Below are positions 25,222 through 38,547 of a stretch of DNA of 64,000 bases, one piece after another (position 1 is the stretch's first letter; each line of letters opens with the position of its first letter). Source of the DNA: Ifrita kowaldi (lineage: Eukaryota; Chordata; Aves; Passeriformes; Cinclosomatidae); assembly GCA_013398055.1 (NCBI GenBank), contig VZRS01014435.1, positions 246,684 to 310,683 on the forward strand. Direction: 5' to 3'. Below the pieces are notes generated by a model, which was given only the letters and a program-made list of their open reading frames with translations, had not been told where the DNA came from and ran no database searches. The position numbers and the translations under genes are program-made.

Positions 25222-25560
25222 TTCAGATGGAATCAGAGAAACATGGATTGGAAGGGGCCTCTGGAGTTCAGTTAATCTGACTCCTTTCTAAAAGCAGAAA
25301 CTTTTGACAACACTCCATCAGGTCAGGTATAGCTTTGTGTATCCAAATTTCAGAAATCTCCATGAACAGAGATTTCTTGCAGATTACCTCCAGAGGCTTC
25401 AGGGCTCTTAGGGAATATTTTTTCCTGCTGTCCAAGCTGAATTTGTACCTGTTGCTGGCTACAGTTAAATTCTATGTTATTTTCCACTTCACCAAACGGA
25501 ACAAGTCCAGCTCTCCCAAACTCTTCTCATGCACGCTCTGCAGATTCTGATCCTCAGGGA
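25222..25560 (-). mobile_element. Diverged CR1 copy, minus orientation
   Basis: Reverse-complement CR1 3' region: 'GGATTGGAAGGGGCCTCTGG', 'CAACACTCCATCAGGTCAGG', 'CAAGTCCAGCTCTCCCA'. Inserted in a DNAH7 pseudogene intron. Confidence 0.7.
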
Positions 25561-28500
25561 TCAGAAGCTACCTAGTGATTCTGGTAATCCTGTTACATAA
25601 TTCTAATAACAATTCAAAAAACCTGCCTTCGTTCTGAAGAAGTTTGCTAATAGCAAGGGATTTCTAGTAGGATGTTGCATTTTTAATTGCATTTGTAAGT
25701 GGGCTTACTAAACTATTCAACAGATGAGAAGATTTATGAGGTTCATTTTTTCCCAGGGTAGGGACATAGGGTTGCTGTTTGGAAGCAAAAATCAGCAGCT
25801 TTGTTTTCATCCATCTCATGCTTTTGCAGAACTCTCAGAGATCCAGGGTGTCATCAGGATAAATGCTGAAATCTTCACTCAGTCTAGAAGCTTTTGGTCT
25901 CAGCTCTTCTCAAATTGCAATTTTGTTCTTAATGTAGGACTACATAAAGTATGTAGTATAAAAAAATACCATTTGCTTCATTTCCTGGAAATTCAGCTTT
26001 ATCACGGAAAAATGAAGTGGTTTACTTGGGGCTTATTTATTTATTTTAAACTTATTTTTAGTCTTTTTCCTTTCCTTTTTCTTTATTTCTCATATTCCCC
26101 TCCTGCTTTACCCCCACCCCCCCCCATCTTGTTCTTGCTTCTTGTTAATTAGAAGAAAATCAGGAATGTATCCCATAGAACTCTGAAATCAATAGTATTA
26201 ATTTTGGAGAAGAAATCTGGTAAAAAAGAAAAAAAGGCAAGAAATGGAGAAGTTTGCTGGGTATTTCAGAATATTGTGTGTTGAATGATCCGTTTTGATA
26301 AAATCATCTAATTCAGATATTCAGTGCCACTCAAATACAAAAATTTTTTTTGGAATGTGCTACGTGCTTTTATGCTACTGACAGAAAAATAAATATAATT
26401 TTTTGTGCAGGAGAGTGTAAATGCCACAATAGAAGTTCAACAATGTCAGGTTGATTTTGGCTAAACGAGTAGGCATCAGTTTCCAGAAGGTGGCACTCTC
26501 CTTCCACAAACGCAGTGTCTGAGTTTCATGGCTTAAAAGGATGCTCTTCCCCAGACTGTATGAACGGTGTTTCTTAAAACATAACGCTAATTTGAGTCTG
26601 TTCATGCTTATTTTTTGCATTTATATGACATTGTATAATAAAATTGCTTTATTGGCTTCGTTTTTCATTGCAAATTTGAATAATCATACATTATTCTCTC
26701 ATTATAAATATTTAATTTAAGCGAAGTGTATTGATGAGGTTTAAATTACTTAGTGGTTTAATTTCCATTTCCCATTAATTTTATGAAAATCTTGGGTACA
26801 GAAGCTTTTCTATCTTCACAGGGAAGAAAGCAGAAAGAAAAAAAAAAGGCAAGAAAAAGAATCAAATGAAAAAAAAATCAAATGTAAAAAAAATCCCAGG
26901 CTGCAATCTGTGATATATTAAAAGTTGTATTTAGAAACTAGATCGTTGATGGTCTTTTAGCAGTGTACTGGGACTGTTTTTGTACACTTGATTTATATGG
27001 TTTTCTTTATACTTTTTTTCCCCTCGATTGACACTGGCAGTGTCACTGACAAAACAAGTTACACTGATGTTTTGAATGACTGGGAATCATGCCATTCCCT
27101 TTTTTATTTCATGCCTTACTTGTAAATAGGAAACTATGTTGAAGCATAAATTATTTTTTCCCTAGCTTTTTCTCATATGAAGGAAAAAAACAAGCAGGAA
27201 GAATCCCATTTATAAAACTGGCAACACAGCTTTGATTTGCTTTAGCAGTTGCAATTATTCCATTTGCTGTTGATAAATATACTAAGAAAGGGAACAAAAC
27301 CCACTTTCTCTTGACAATGTATAGTTATACAATAGTGCATTAAAAACTGTTTTATAAACCCAGTTATGAACTGTGCTGGCCTGCTGACAGCAGGATTGTC
27401 TGTGTACAGATGAAGTCTGTGCTGTTTGCTGTGGTTTGGTGTGAAGTGAGAGGCAGGAGGCACAAGGTGAATGTGTTTCCTGCACAAAGGAACGCTGTGA
27501 TTATTGCATTAGGGAGCTGCAGCCCATCAAGATCGCATAGATAAGCACACAGGTCTGGTTTTGTCACTAGATTGGAAGTATTTGTGTAACACGAGCAGGG
27601 GGTTAAACCAAAGCAGAAGGCACATTGCAAAAGTGCATCGAAACACTCTGAGCTTTTGGGCTGAAGCTGAACTCGGAATTTATTATTAAATTCTCCAAAC
27701 TGAAGCTGAGAAGGAGTTGTGGGTCAAATCTGCCTTGGCTCCCTGTGAGGAGTTTTTTTCTCAGACACCTTTTGCAGCCCTGGGTTTGCACAGCAGTGCA
27801 GCCTCTCTCCTTAGGTGTCCTGGCAACGTGAGCGACCCCAGCTGCTGCCCGCTGAGGTTGTTCTGCCCCCTCTGTCAGGGCCTTCCCTGGGACGGGGAGT
27901 CTCCATTTGTGATGGGCTCTGACAAAACTGCTCCTACTGGAAATAGTTTGGGCACATCTTTGTTCTCTGATGTCCATCATTATTGTCACTGTCAGCAGTT
28001 CTTGTCAGCCCTCAGTAGACTGATTTTGTTGGAACCCAAAGTGCAGAGAATATTTCTCTGCCTGTTTTGAAGGGTTCTACCCCCCTGGACAACACTGGGT
28101 TTGACCTTTGTCCATGGAGAAAATTACCAACACTCTGGGAAGAATTAGAATCAACACTGGTGTAAACTAGATAATAGAGTAGTTTGTAAGATTGTCACAG
28201 GGTGAAAAATTTAGAGGTTTTGGGTTTGTTAATGTAGTAGATAGATAAAAGCTAAAAACTTCAAAATGGAGGATTGTTGTTGTTCTTCAGGCCTTCTTCT
28301 TCTTCTACTACTCCATATTCTGCAGTAAAAGCAATTTAGGGTGATTGCATGAAAAATTCCGCAGTTCCTGTACACGCAAGAGGGTGATTTATTGAACATT
28401 GGTAGAAAAGTAAAAATATCTTTCGTTTTAAGCTTCTATTGGGTGATTTGCCTTTAAAAGGGCTGTGTAATCTTGATAACGGGGGCATTTTTTCTGTATT

Positions 28501-30241
28501 CTTTACTGGGTGCTGTGTCTAGCACTCTGTTCCTCTGATAAGACTTATTAAAACACCTATCTTGAAGCAAGGAATTTGAAGACTCCTCTCATCTTTTCAA
28601 CTTTCTGGACAGGACTCCATAAATCCCCCCATCAGGGAGGGCCCCATAAATCACGGTAAAGTGATAGATTTGGCTGCAGTTCTCCCTACAAATCTCTTTG
28701 GAGTTTCTTATGTTGGATATAGTTGTGTGCTTTGCTTTTATCCCGGATATGTGTTCCTGGCTGTGTGCTTTCAGGGGCAGACACGGCACAGCAGAGGGAC
28801 CTTGGGGTTGGCTGGCATTTCTGGTTACCTCTGTTTCCATCTCACCTCTGGCCATTCCGGCCCCATTCAGGTTCTGGGGAATGCAGTCTGGTTTAGGTGG
28901 GAGAGGAGATGCTGTGGCAGAGCCTGTGTTCCCAGGCTTTGGGAAGTGGAGCAGGGGATTGGTATTAATCACTCCCCATTTCCTTGCCAGGACTTTGCCC
29001 TGATAGAACACTTTGTATTGCAACATGAGGGGTTTGGGTCACACAAATGTCACAATGTCCTGGTATGGAACTGAACTAGAATAAATTCAGTCACGGTTTA
29101 AATGCAAGCCCATACTGGAACTGAGTAGAAGCATTTGTTTGGTTTGATTTCTTCATTGTAAATCTGTGTAATTTCCTACATTTCAGTGTGTCTTTGCTCC
29201 CCAACCCCATACTTGATGAGCAAGATTAAAAACTTTAATGATGATAAGGCTATAAATGGGTCATAAGGCACATTAAATGCCAGAACGTAATGTTCAGATA
29301 ACTGTGTTTCTTCAAAGGTCTTTTCAAAACCTTTTTTGCATTTATATTAAGTGAGATAACTTTCATTTTATGCAGTATTTTTTTTAATAATTTACATTAA
29401 TTTAATTCGAGAGATTAATTTGGAAAGCACTAGAAAGAATTTGGAAAGCACTCCATGTCTTAATGTATGTTTTGTCATCTGTACACAGTACAAATATAAG
29501 AAACCCAGTGTTTATGCAACAATGTGTCTTGACAGGTGTTACTCAGGTGCTGTTGTAAAAAGAAATAAAAATACAATTTCTTGTATTCTCAAAACAAGTA
29601 GAACTTTGTTTTGAGTACAAAATTCTTTAAACATGTATTTAGTTAGGAAATGTCTCAGGAGCAGAGAATACCTTTTTTTAGTTCATATTACTAGTTAGTG
29701 TTAGTACTGAAGTGTCAGTGTTGCCTGTGTACAACTTTGCCATATTAATACTTACATCTTGTGCATATAGTTATGTATTTTACATGGAAGGAAGGACTAT
29801 TCTTTGCATTGAATTCTGATACTTGATAACTGGTTAAAATGTGTGACTTTGTTGGTGTCGTAGAAGTACACTTTAAAAAATCCGTCAAAATGTTTTCATT
29901 GTTCATGTTGCTTAATTACATCATGGAGTTGAATAGCCAGTGTAAATTGATGTTGCTTCAACAGAACGATGGGAGTTAGGCTCTTTGATCAATTGACCCT
30001 GTTTTAAAATTATTTTCAGAAATAATAGTTCACGTTTTGAATAATTTCATACAAGCTGCATAACTGCTTGTCCAGTGAACCCTGGCAATGGGCAAGGTTA
30101 GCAAAGTGTAAACCTGACAATGATTTCAGTAAGGCAGAATTTGCCATAGAGATCCATTTCGATTAAGACTTCCTGCAGTGCTGTGTGGTGATCCACTTGA
30201 AAAGACAATAATATTTTTATCTGGAATAATTTCTTTTCCAG
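25561..30241 (+). other. Pseudogene intron, no recognised gene
   Basis: Mostly AT-rich. A less AT-rich stretch at 27.7-29.1 kb carries overlapping ORFs of 100-145 codons on both strands, without recognisable domains, codon bias or splice context. Confidence 0.4.
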
Positions 30242-30436
30242 GACAGACATGTGCTGACAATAGTAACAACAGACAAGATGCTGGAAAAACTGAGGAAGTG
30301 CAATGGATTTCTGGAAATAATTCTCAAGGGGCTTAATGAATACTTACAGAAAAAGCATCTGTTTTTCCCCAGATTCTCTTTTTTTATCTAATTAGGAACT
30401 TCTTGAGGTTTTTTCGAAGGCCAAAGACCCTACTTG
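30242..30436 (+). pseudogene. DNAH7: DNAH7 remnant: pre-AAA1 exon with frameshift and stop
   Basis: Acceptor TTTTCCAG. It reads DRHVLTIVTTDKMLEK, LEIILKGLNEYLQKK and LFFPRFSFF, then hits TAA (30389) after a one-base slip in a T run. The correct continuation, ELLEVFSKAKDPT, is in another frame and is itself preceded by TAG at 30393-30395. The donor-like GTATGG is at 30437. Confidence 0.93.
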
Positions 30437-31811
30437 GTATGGAAGTATTTAACAGAAGTATTTATGACTCTCAGTGTATGCAGATGGTATTGTCATATTG
30501 TTTCTCTGGGCACAGAACTTTCTTTTTTCTCACTGACAGGTATGGTATTAGGTATCTGCTTCTTAGATTTTATGATATGTGAATAAAGAGTAACTTTTAA
30601 TAACAGTAATTAAATCCAGTTCTCTTTTCTAAACTAGTAACCCTTCCATACTCTGTATTTTTCAGAAGAATCAGAAGTTCCATATAGTAATTCATGGTGA
30701 AATCAACATACCTGATTTTCCTCAGTAGAAAACTGAATGTCAGATGTAACCTATATAATATTTTACCTTTTTAGGGGCACTCCTAACTAAACAATTCAGA
30801 AGGTTTTTTGCTATGTTTTAACTCTTGTTGGGATTTCTACTCTACAATGTCATTCAGGATTATACTGCAAAAAATTCAGTAGAAGTCCTTCTTATGCTGA
30901 GTGGAATTAAATCTGTGACGATTCCTGCTGAAGGGATCTTGCTAAGGAGAGGAACTGGGGTTTGGGTCCCAATACACAGACTTGACAGTGTGCAGTGAAT
31001 GCAGTGCAAAGTCACACAAAACCAAGAACAAAAATGAAAAACAATATGCTAGTTCAGTCACAGAGAAACATCCCTACAGTGCAAAGAACAGCGCAAGAGA
31101 TCTTCTGAGGAAAAAACTCTTAAAGGTGTTGGTTTTATTTGTTTTTTTTAATCACAGAAAACTATTGTATGAAGGTTCTACTTGGTTGCTTTACTCAAAT
31201 TCCTTAATGTTTGCTTATTGCTGGGAAGGTATAAATAATAACTTTTCAGGTACTGTAGGTGGACTAGCAGTAGAAGAGAGGACTCTTGTTTATCTTTATT
31301 AGTTTATTTGTTACAGAGACTACAAGTTAAGTTTTGCATCTTTAAACTCATCATCAATAGATGCAGTGGGAAGCATCTTGCAGGGGAGAGTACACAAGAA
31401 TTATTGCTGAGGATAAACTTTTTTTTGATCTAACTTAAAATGGTCTTTTAAGTAAATTTTTCAGATGTTTTTCTTAAGTATATATTCTTAGGCAGTATTG
31501 GAACGAATGAAATGGAAATGGTAAAAGGACAAGGACGATTTCCTGTGTGGCAGGAATTAAGTAGTGTATGTGGTTTTGTTTGCAGATTTGTGCCATCGAT
31601 GTTTTATATTTGGGTTTGTAAAAGAAAAAAAGCATCCCAAAGCCCTGTTGAGCTACTGGTGAATGAAGGATATTGTACTGGTGTCATAGTGAGAAGGAAC
31701 TATTTAATACAGAGAAATAAAGGTAACATAGTAAAAAACAAGAAATACAAGAAAACATAATCATGCCCTAGACCAGACATTCAACTTCTTAAATTTTAAA
31801 ATTCTTTGCAG
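30437..31811 (+). other. Pseudogene intron, no recognised gene
   Basis: No dynein pieces seen, although two or more intervening exons would be expected; they appear deleted. Confidence 0.4.
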
Positions 31812-32020
31812 GCACTAGAGGGTTTTCTGGGACAGGATAATAGACAGACTGAGGGCATTGTCACCTTGGTGTGAGGAAAGCTAAGCAGATTTGAGTGACT
31901 CTAGGAGTACTTGTTGAGCTTGATGTTCATGCTGGGGATGTTCTTGCATCTCTAGTAAGCAAAAAAGGCAAAGATGAGAGTGACTTTGAATGGTTAACTC
32001 AGCTTAGGTGCTGCTGGGTG
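31812..32020 (+). pseudogene. DNAH7: DNAH7 remnant: pre-AAA1 exon with stop and frameshift
   Basis: Acceptor TTTGCAG, donor GTGAGT. The frame starts ALEGFLGQDNRQTEGIVTLV, then TGA at 31872 (CGA in the ancestor, to judge from VRGKLS), then GKLS. After a frameshift it continues VTLGVLVELDVHAGDVLASL and SDFEWLTQLRCCW. All phrases match dynein heavy chain order. Confidence 0.93.
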
Positions 32021-34164
32021 GTGAGTGATACCTCTCAATCCTATTAGAAGGTAATTTCTTTTCACAGTTTTTCAATTTCTGCTTGCTTGCTCACACAGGG
32101 AATGGTTACACTACAGTGAGAATTTCTGCTGATAAGAGGATACCTGGAACAATCATTTTATGGATTGCTAACTAGAATGGCCACTAGCCAGACGTAAACA
32201 GTTTTTAATTAAAATTACTTGCTTCATCTGTGCTGAGTCTCAGTGCATTTGCTGAATTTGCAGGGAATGTTAGAGTTAGAATTCGCTCCCTCAAAGACTA
32301 TATTTTGGTTTTGTGATCCTGCAGGAAAACGAATGCTGTAGGGATGAAAATTTTCAGTTAGAGATTTTAATTGACTTATAATGCACAAATAAAACAATAT
32401 TGACAATGCTTACTGGAAAAACAGAAAAGCTTTTACTGGATAGTGGTAGGAGACAATGTTTTACATTCATCAGGACAAGATCTCCTGTAATACAGAAGAC
32501 ATTTTATGTGAAATATAAAATAAATTAAAAAAAAAGAAAAGAAGAAAAGTAGGGGTCATGCACTGACCATAATTTCAACTATTAGTAATGATTGCTTCTG
32601 TTTACCTTTTAGAAAGTCCATTAACTTTCTCAACAGCTAGACAAGACAGTATTACTCTGCAATACTGTTAGTAGGATCTTATTTTAGTTTGTGGTTAGTG
32701 TAAAAACCAGTCTTTTTGTTTGATACTTTATTGTCTATCAGTTGGTAATTTTTTTCTTTATTTGAGTTGCATTGAAACGAGTGTCTCAGCAGCCAAGCAG
32801 TTATTTCTAACAGCATTGGGCCAACAAAAACTGGTTTTGTTGGTTTTTTTTTGGTGGTTTTTTTTTTTTTTTTTAATGGGTCATAACCATGGAGTTTTAT
32901 GACAGGTAAATATGTATTAAAAAAAAAGTTAAAATAAATTTGACTAAAGAGGTCAGTCTATCAGTTTAATTTCACACCAAAAGAGAGGTGAAATTACTCG
33001 TCAGATATTTATGCAAGAAAACAATAATAAAAATCAATTCATGTAAGAAGGTGTAGAGCTGAATTTCAGCTGTGGATTTTTCTAGGAAGGCATGGAAGCA
33101 ACATTCTCTTCAGATAGCAACAAAGCTAACATCCTTTTAGAGTATTGCACAGAACTGGGGCATTCTTGAAATGTCCTTGGAGGTTTCTGGTTGTCACGTC
33201 AAGCCCAAAGGGTATTTTTTGGTATGCATTGCATTTGATGCATTGAAAAAGTGTGTTTATTTTTGGTGCTGTTTCTAATTGGAAACATCTGGAGCCAAGA
33301 ATTTAGCAGTAAATCTGCTCTGGGCACGAAGGTCAATGTGTCCCTTGAAAGCTGAGTCATGGCAGGCTTTTTATTTGGCATGCCTTCATGTGAGAGGGTA
33401 CTTTGTTACTCAGTTTAAAGACTGGTAACTGCATGCTTGGGGGACACTGCAATTTGGGAACAACTACTAACATTGCAAATACCAACTGTTAGAAAATTAT
33501 TTTAGAAGGTGGGCTTTAAAGGAGAGCTGCAACTTACACCGATACGAGAGGGGATTCTTTAATTGTGAGGCTAATGCTTGTCAAATTCTGCTTCAGCTGG
33601 TCCTAGGGACATTTTAGCTTATTTTCATGCTTGTTTTTGGAAAGATGAAGAACATCTTTTCAGTTACATGTTACATCCAGTATTCTCCTCAGAAAAATAT
33701 CTGTATAAAAGAGTGAAATCCTCAAAACTGGAAAACAGATCCTTGGTTGTGAAAAGCTGTTAATATTTTCTTTTATTTTGTGTACATAGTTGGCTGGATG
33801 TGTATGTTAAGTGTTACTTAAGACATATTATTGTTTGTGTGTTTCTACTGGCACGAATCCATAATGGATTCTAAATTGTGATCAAATAGGACACAGTATG
33901 GAAATATAAAACCTTCTTTGCTTTTAATCACTATGTGTTATTACAGTAAAAAAATGTAGCAACTGTATAAATTAGTATCAGCACAGAAACAAGGGATTAA
34001 GTAAAAACCAATTGTTTACAGATAAGAAGTTCTAAAATGGAATATTGCATGAGCTACTGAGTTGCTGAGGTTTCCCTTCATCTTCATGTTCTTTTTTAAA
34101 AAAAAAAAAAAAGGGAAGGGTGTATCTTTCAGATGTTTAATTTATTTTTTGTCTTTATTTACAG
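32021..34164 (+). other. Pseudogene stretch where AAA1-AAA4 exons should be
   Basis: Only 2.1 kb lies between pieces that are about 1700 residues apart in the protein. I find no P-loop (GPAGTGKTE) or other AAA motif, so most motor exons have been deleted. A/T runs only. Confidence 0.5.
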
Positions 34165-34340
34165 TCACACAAACATTGCACCCAAAAAGCTAAAGTTGAA
34201 TTGAGGTCAAGGAAAGTTAAAGACTTCTATGGATGCTCTAAGAAAGAAAGAAACAAACCTGAGGGAGGTTCAATATAAATCTGCTGTACTGCAGCAGACA
34301 CTGGAATCCAAGAAAAGAGAAAAATTACTTGGAAAATCAG
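34165..34340 (+). pseudogene. DNAH7: DNAH7 remnant: stalk coiled-coil exon with stop
   Basis: Acceptor TTTACAG, donor CAG|GTGTAT. It reads APKKLKLN, TGA (34202-34204), GQGKLKTSMDALRKKETNLR, then EVQYKSAVLQQTLESKK. A one-base slip in the following A-rich run puts the terminal LENQ in another frame. Confidence 0.93.
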
Positions 34341-35572
34341 GTGTATGATGCAAAAGATGAAATATTGTTCTACTGATAGCCAGAGAAGTTATTTAAAATT
34401 TTTTTTCTTTGTCAAATGGTATTTCCCTTTTAACTGCCAGTATGTGGAGCAAGCTGTACTTCCAGGTAACAATCTTTCTACTTTGGTGTAATGGTCTTAA
34501 AAGTGCATAAAGGATTGGAAATAAATGCTTTAAAGTAAAAGAAAATGTAGATGTTATTAATTTACCAGCTGATACCCCCCTTCCTACCTCCTCACTCATA
34601 TCAGCTTTCTTGTGAGGAGATAAATTTTCAATGATTTTACCAAGGGTTAGTGCATTAAAAGTTTTCAAGTTTATTTCTGCCTTCTGTGCTAATGCAGTTT
34701 TGGGACTGTTTTGGGTAAATCCTGTTGCTGACTGCTAAGTAGCTGATTATATGGGCAAAAATAGGCAACGTTTAGAAGAGGATTTTGGGTCTTTTTTTAA
34801 TAGTTGTGGTGTATCATCTTGTGCTTCTTTTAGAAAAATAAAATCCGAATTTGAAATGAAGTCTTAAATCTTGTCTGTAGTTAAAATCACCTCTTTGTGT
34901 GTTTCTTCTGCACTCTGGTGTGGTTTGGAAGTAGAGGGGAGGGCTAAACTACGCCAGCAGTTTGTTGCTCTGGTGTAAACTGGCTGCTAAGGTTACCAGA
35001 AGAGAGAGAGAGGATGGTAACTGCACCAAGAGTTGGCATCATTTTCCTCCTATCCCATGTCTGAAATGTGTCTGTACTAGACAGTGAAGCATTCTAAAAG
35101 ACATGGGTTGAATTCCTGTTGAAGCATATTTTTTGTTATATTATAAACATGCCTGAAAAGATGGCTTAGTTAGAAACTGCCAACAAAAATGCCAATTATG
35201 GATTCGTAAGGAGCTTTTTTGCAGAAAAGAATGTACCTACTTTTGTGAGACAGTGATCTCTTTAAGGGGTTTTTGTTCCTATTGAAGGTAACTTCCTGTA
35301 TCTGTCACAGAGCTATTTCAAATTGGATGTTTTATACTGGTTTTCTTCCTTTATTTGGGTGAAAATGTAACTGAATAGACTTTGGTGTGCTGGTTCTGAT
35401 AGTAGTGTTTGTTCTTTAAAAATTTCCACTAGAGTAAGGTGTTTTCTTTCTATTTGTTGAAATTACTTAAGAAAATATCTGCATAGGAAATTAACCTGTG
35501 AGTGTTTTAAATATTGTAAAATGTTTCTAAAATGATCTTGTAATATAATCAGCAATTTTTTTCTATTCTGAC

Positions 35573-35757
35573 GTTGACTTATGCAGCAAAAATCTGCAAT
35601 GAGCAAAACAATTGAATGGTGGCCTTGGGAGTGAGAAAACTTGCTGGCATGAGACTGCTTTGGAGCTGGGAATGCAGTACATCAGCTTGACTGGAATACA
35701 CTTACTCCATCAGGAGTGGTAGCTTACCTAGCAGTCTTTACATCCAGCTAGAGGCAA
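35573..35757 (+). pseudogene. DNAH7: DNAH7 remnant: post-stalk exon, two stops, broken acceptor
   Basis: Reads VDLCSKNLQ, TGA (35600-35602), AKQLNGGLGSEKTCWHETAL, ELGMQYISLTG, frameshift, TPSGVVAYLAVFTSS, TAG (35749-35751), RQ. The two bases before the exon are AC instead of AG, so the acceptor is destroyed. The donor is GTGATA. Confidence 0.94.
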
Positions 35758-36057
35758 GTGATATGTACAGAGATTTTGTCCCTCTGTTTTTTTAATAATC
35801 TAAATTTCATTAGTTTTTCTTCTAATATAAATATGCTTTAAAATTATGTTTTAATAAAATGAATAAGTGGAACTGAAGCTGTGTTGTTGTAGGCTTTTGA
35901 GTTTTGTTTATAAGACTCCTGGGGAATATTCTTCTTTTCTTCTACTGTACAGTACTTGCTGTTCAAAACATGGACTCCTTTAGTGGATTTTCTTCTCTAA
36001 AGCAACACTAGTTCCAGAACAGCAGCTGCTCAGTCACTGCAGATGTTGTGTTATTGC

Positions 36058-36205
36058 TCCATCCCTGGAAGTATCCAAGGCCAGGTTGGATGGGGCCCTG
36101 AGCAACCTGGTCTAGTGAAAGGCATCCCTGCCCATGGCAGGGGATCAGAACTGGATGACTTTTAAGGTCCCTTCCAACCCAGGCCATGCCATGATTCTGT
36201 GATTT
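36058..36205 (+). mobile_element. CR1 LINE 3' end
   Basis: 'CCATCCCTGGAAGTATCCAA', 'CCTGAGCAACCTGGTCTAG', 'TTTTAAGGTCCCTTCCAACC', ending 'CCATGATTCTGTGAT'. Confidence 0.93.
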
Positions 36206-36240
36206 GTGCCTATAACTCTTAGTGAAATAAACAGAAATTC

Positions 36241-36485
36241 GGATATTGTGGAAGAAAGCACAAATTTAGGAGAGGAAGTTTTGGTAGAGAAATGTACCAT
36301 GAATGGCAGTAGTCTGAGATTATACAGAGGTTCCTTCTCGGTTATGGATCAGAAACTGGTTTTGGGAGTGACCAATCAGCAGCTGAAGGAGGATGCCTTT
36401 CTTCCCCCTTTTAGAATGGTTTAGGAAAACATCTGAAAGGGACCCTGTCCAGCCTACCCACAAGAGAAGAAAGCTTTCACAGGTA
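36241..36485 (+). repeat. Left arm of imperfect inverted repeat
   Basis: About 200 nt that recur in reverse complement at 37.94-38.14 kb, sharing for example 'GGATATTGTGGAAGAAAGCA' and 'GGTTTAGGAAAACATCTGAA'. This arm has about 22 extra bases (36441-36462) before the shared 'AGAGAAGAAAGCTTTCACAGG'. Confidence 0.88.
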
Positions 36486-37918
36486 GATGATTTTTATCTA
36501 TAAGAAATTGTGGGTGTCAAGATTACCCTGACTTTGAATTTTTTTGAACACCAAAACCTGCCACTGAATTCAGCTGAAAAACTTAATATCAATTTATTTT
36601 GAAAATCAGGTCCACCAGGTTAATGAAGATTGCTAAAAAATGAGACAGAAAAATCCATGTCTGTCATTTGAAGATAGAATTTGGATATTATCCTTATTTC
36701 CCCTTTTCCTTCAATGCCCTTTCTTTGGCACTAGAAATACTGTAGATATAGGGCGTTTGTGGTACTTCTGGAAGCAAAACTACATGTTGAAATTAGAGGA
36801 TGTATGCCGGGATTATGATTGTATATGTAACTTTTTTCAAGTAATTACTGTATTAATAATTCAATCACTCAGGCTAAACAGTTGACAAATGTTAATGAAT
36901 TCAACACTTGTACAGTTCATCCTCCATTTCACTTTTATACAGCTTTGATAAAAATTCCTTTTGAACTAATGGGAAGATGATTACCATTTTAAAACTAAAT
37001 AATGACAGCATTTAATTTTGAAAGGTGAGATAGAACCTACCTCAAATTGATGGTACATATTATGCATGTAGTTACGAGTTTATGGCTTGAAATTAGGACC
37101 ACAGGAACAGTATAAAATGCAACTCAAGCTATTTGTAACAAAGAATTTTTTAAAAAGCAGAATTAGTGAGCAATCCAAGGATAATTTGCAAACATACACA
37201 GCGACTGCTTATGCAATCCCATCACTGAAGAAGGATTTTACAGGTGATGAAAACTGTGTGTGTTTAGCTGATATTAGAGAACTATTCTTTAATTATTCAA
37301 ATGGTAAGTCTGATGTGGAATATGCTGAAAATAATATGTGACTGAAACTTTGAAGTAGGGAAAGAAATAATGCAGATTTTAGCTGAGTATTTCTCAAATG
37401 CTGAATTCCTGTTTTAAAATAATAATGAATAAAATTATTACAGACAAATTGCATAAATATGGTCTGGTCTAGACTGCTTAACACCCAGGTTTCCTGTGTT
37501 CAGTTTACAGTTCGTAATTGCTGTATCACCTGGTATCAGTTTATGTTTAAAATGAAACTTGGCTCCATCTCCCTTGGGTCTCCCTTTGGGTCCCCAGAAG
37601 TGACTGAGCCACCTGGAAATTTGGGAGCTCAGCAATTCTTCCAGCACATTTTGAAGCCACTGGTGAACACTGTTATGTACTGTGAGATTGAGATTGTCTC
37701 TCTACCACTGCTGATGCTACTGCTTCATCTGACAGATATTTAGGTTTCCAGTCCTCTGTTTGCTTCTCCAGACCTACGGTGTTACCAAATTTTCCCTTGT
37801 CTGTGTTTATCAAATTACTCAAAATCCTCATAACTTTACAAAGCTCCCACTTTAACTTTCTTAATATCATGCTGTGCTGGTGGGTTACAAATGTATTTCC
37901 TGTATCTCTGGATGCATT
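36486..37918. other. Spacer between inverted-repeat arms
   Basis: Short ORFs on both strands (up to about 105 codons) with no family I recognise; no dynein pieces. Confidence 0.4.
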
Positions 37919-38144
37919 ATACCTGTGAAAACTTTCTTCTCTTTCAGATGTTTTCCTAAACCATTCCAAAAGGGGGAAGAAAGGCATCCTTCTTCAGCTG
38001 CTGACTGGTCACTCCCAAAACCAGTTTCTGATCCATAAAAGAGAAGAAATATAATCTCTGTATAATCTCAGACTACTGCCATTCATGGTACATTTCTCTA
38101 CCAAAACTTCCTCTCCTAAATTTGTGCTTTCTTCCACAATATCC
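37919..38144 (-). repeat. Right arm of imperfect inverted repeat
   Basis: Reverse complement of the left arm with small indels and base changes. The arms are separated by about 1.45 kb of AT-rich sequence without a recognisable transposase. It may be a fold-back element, a decayed transposon with long terminal inverted repeats, or an old local inverted duplication. Confidence 0.88.
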
Positions 38145-38547
38145 ATTTTCATTAGTGGAAAATTCCCTTTGTTTTCAAGTTTTTTTACTCACTTTATGCA
38201 TATAACTGTAGTAAAGCTGTTATAAACTTCAAAGTTTCAGAGTGATATTATTATTTTGAATTAAATATAAACTTAAATGCAATTAAACTTTCTAGGAAGT
38301 AAGAAATGTATTCTAAGTACATTCTTTGAAGGAGGAAAACTGGTTTTTGTAAACAAAGAACTTTAGGAGTCATCTATCTCCTCTTAAATTCATCAAGTAT
38401 TATACTGAGTATGTGCCTGCTATGATTTCATATAGAAGTGCTTTTGCAGTAATGACAAAAGGGAATAAATTGCCTTAACAAGCACTTTGAGGTAAACATT
38501 TGAAGAGCTTCTGTTTCAATTTTGAAAGTTTGTATTTTTCCCTTCAG

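Noticed and set aside
27603..29074. Several 100-145 codon ORFs on both strands
   Set aside because: No domains, no splice context, mutually overlapping; less AT-rich intronic DNA.
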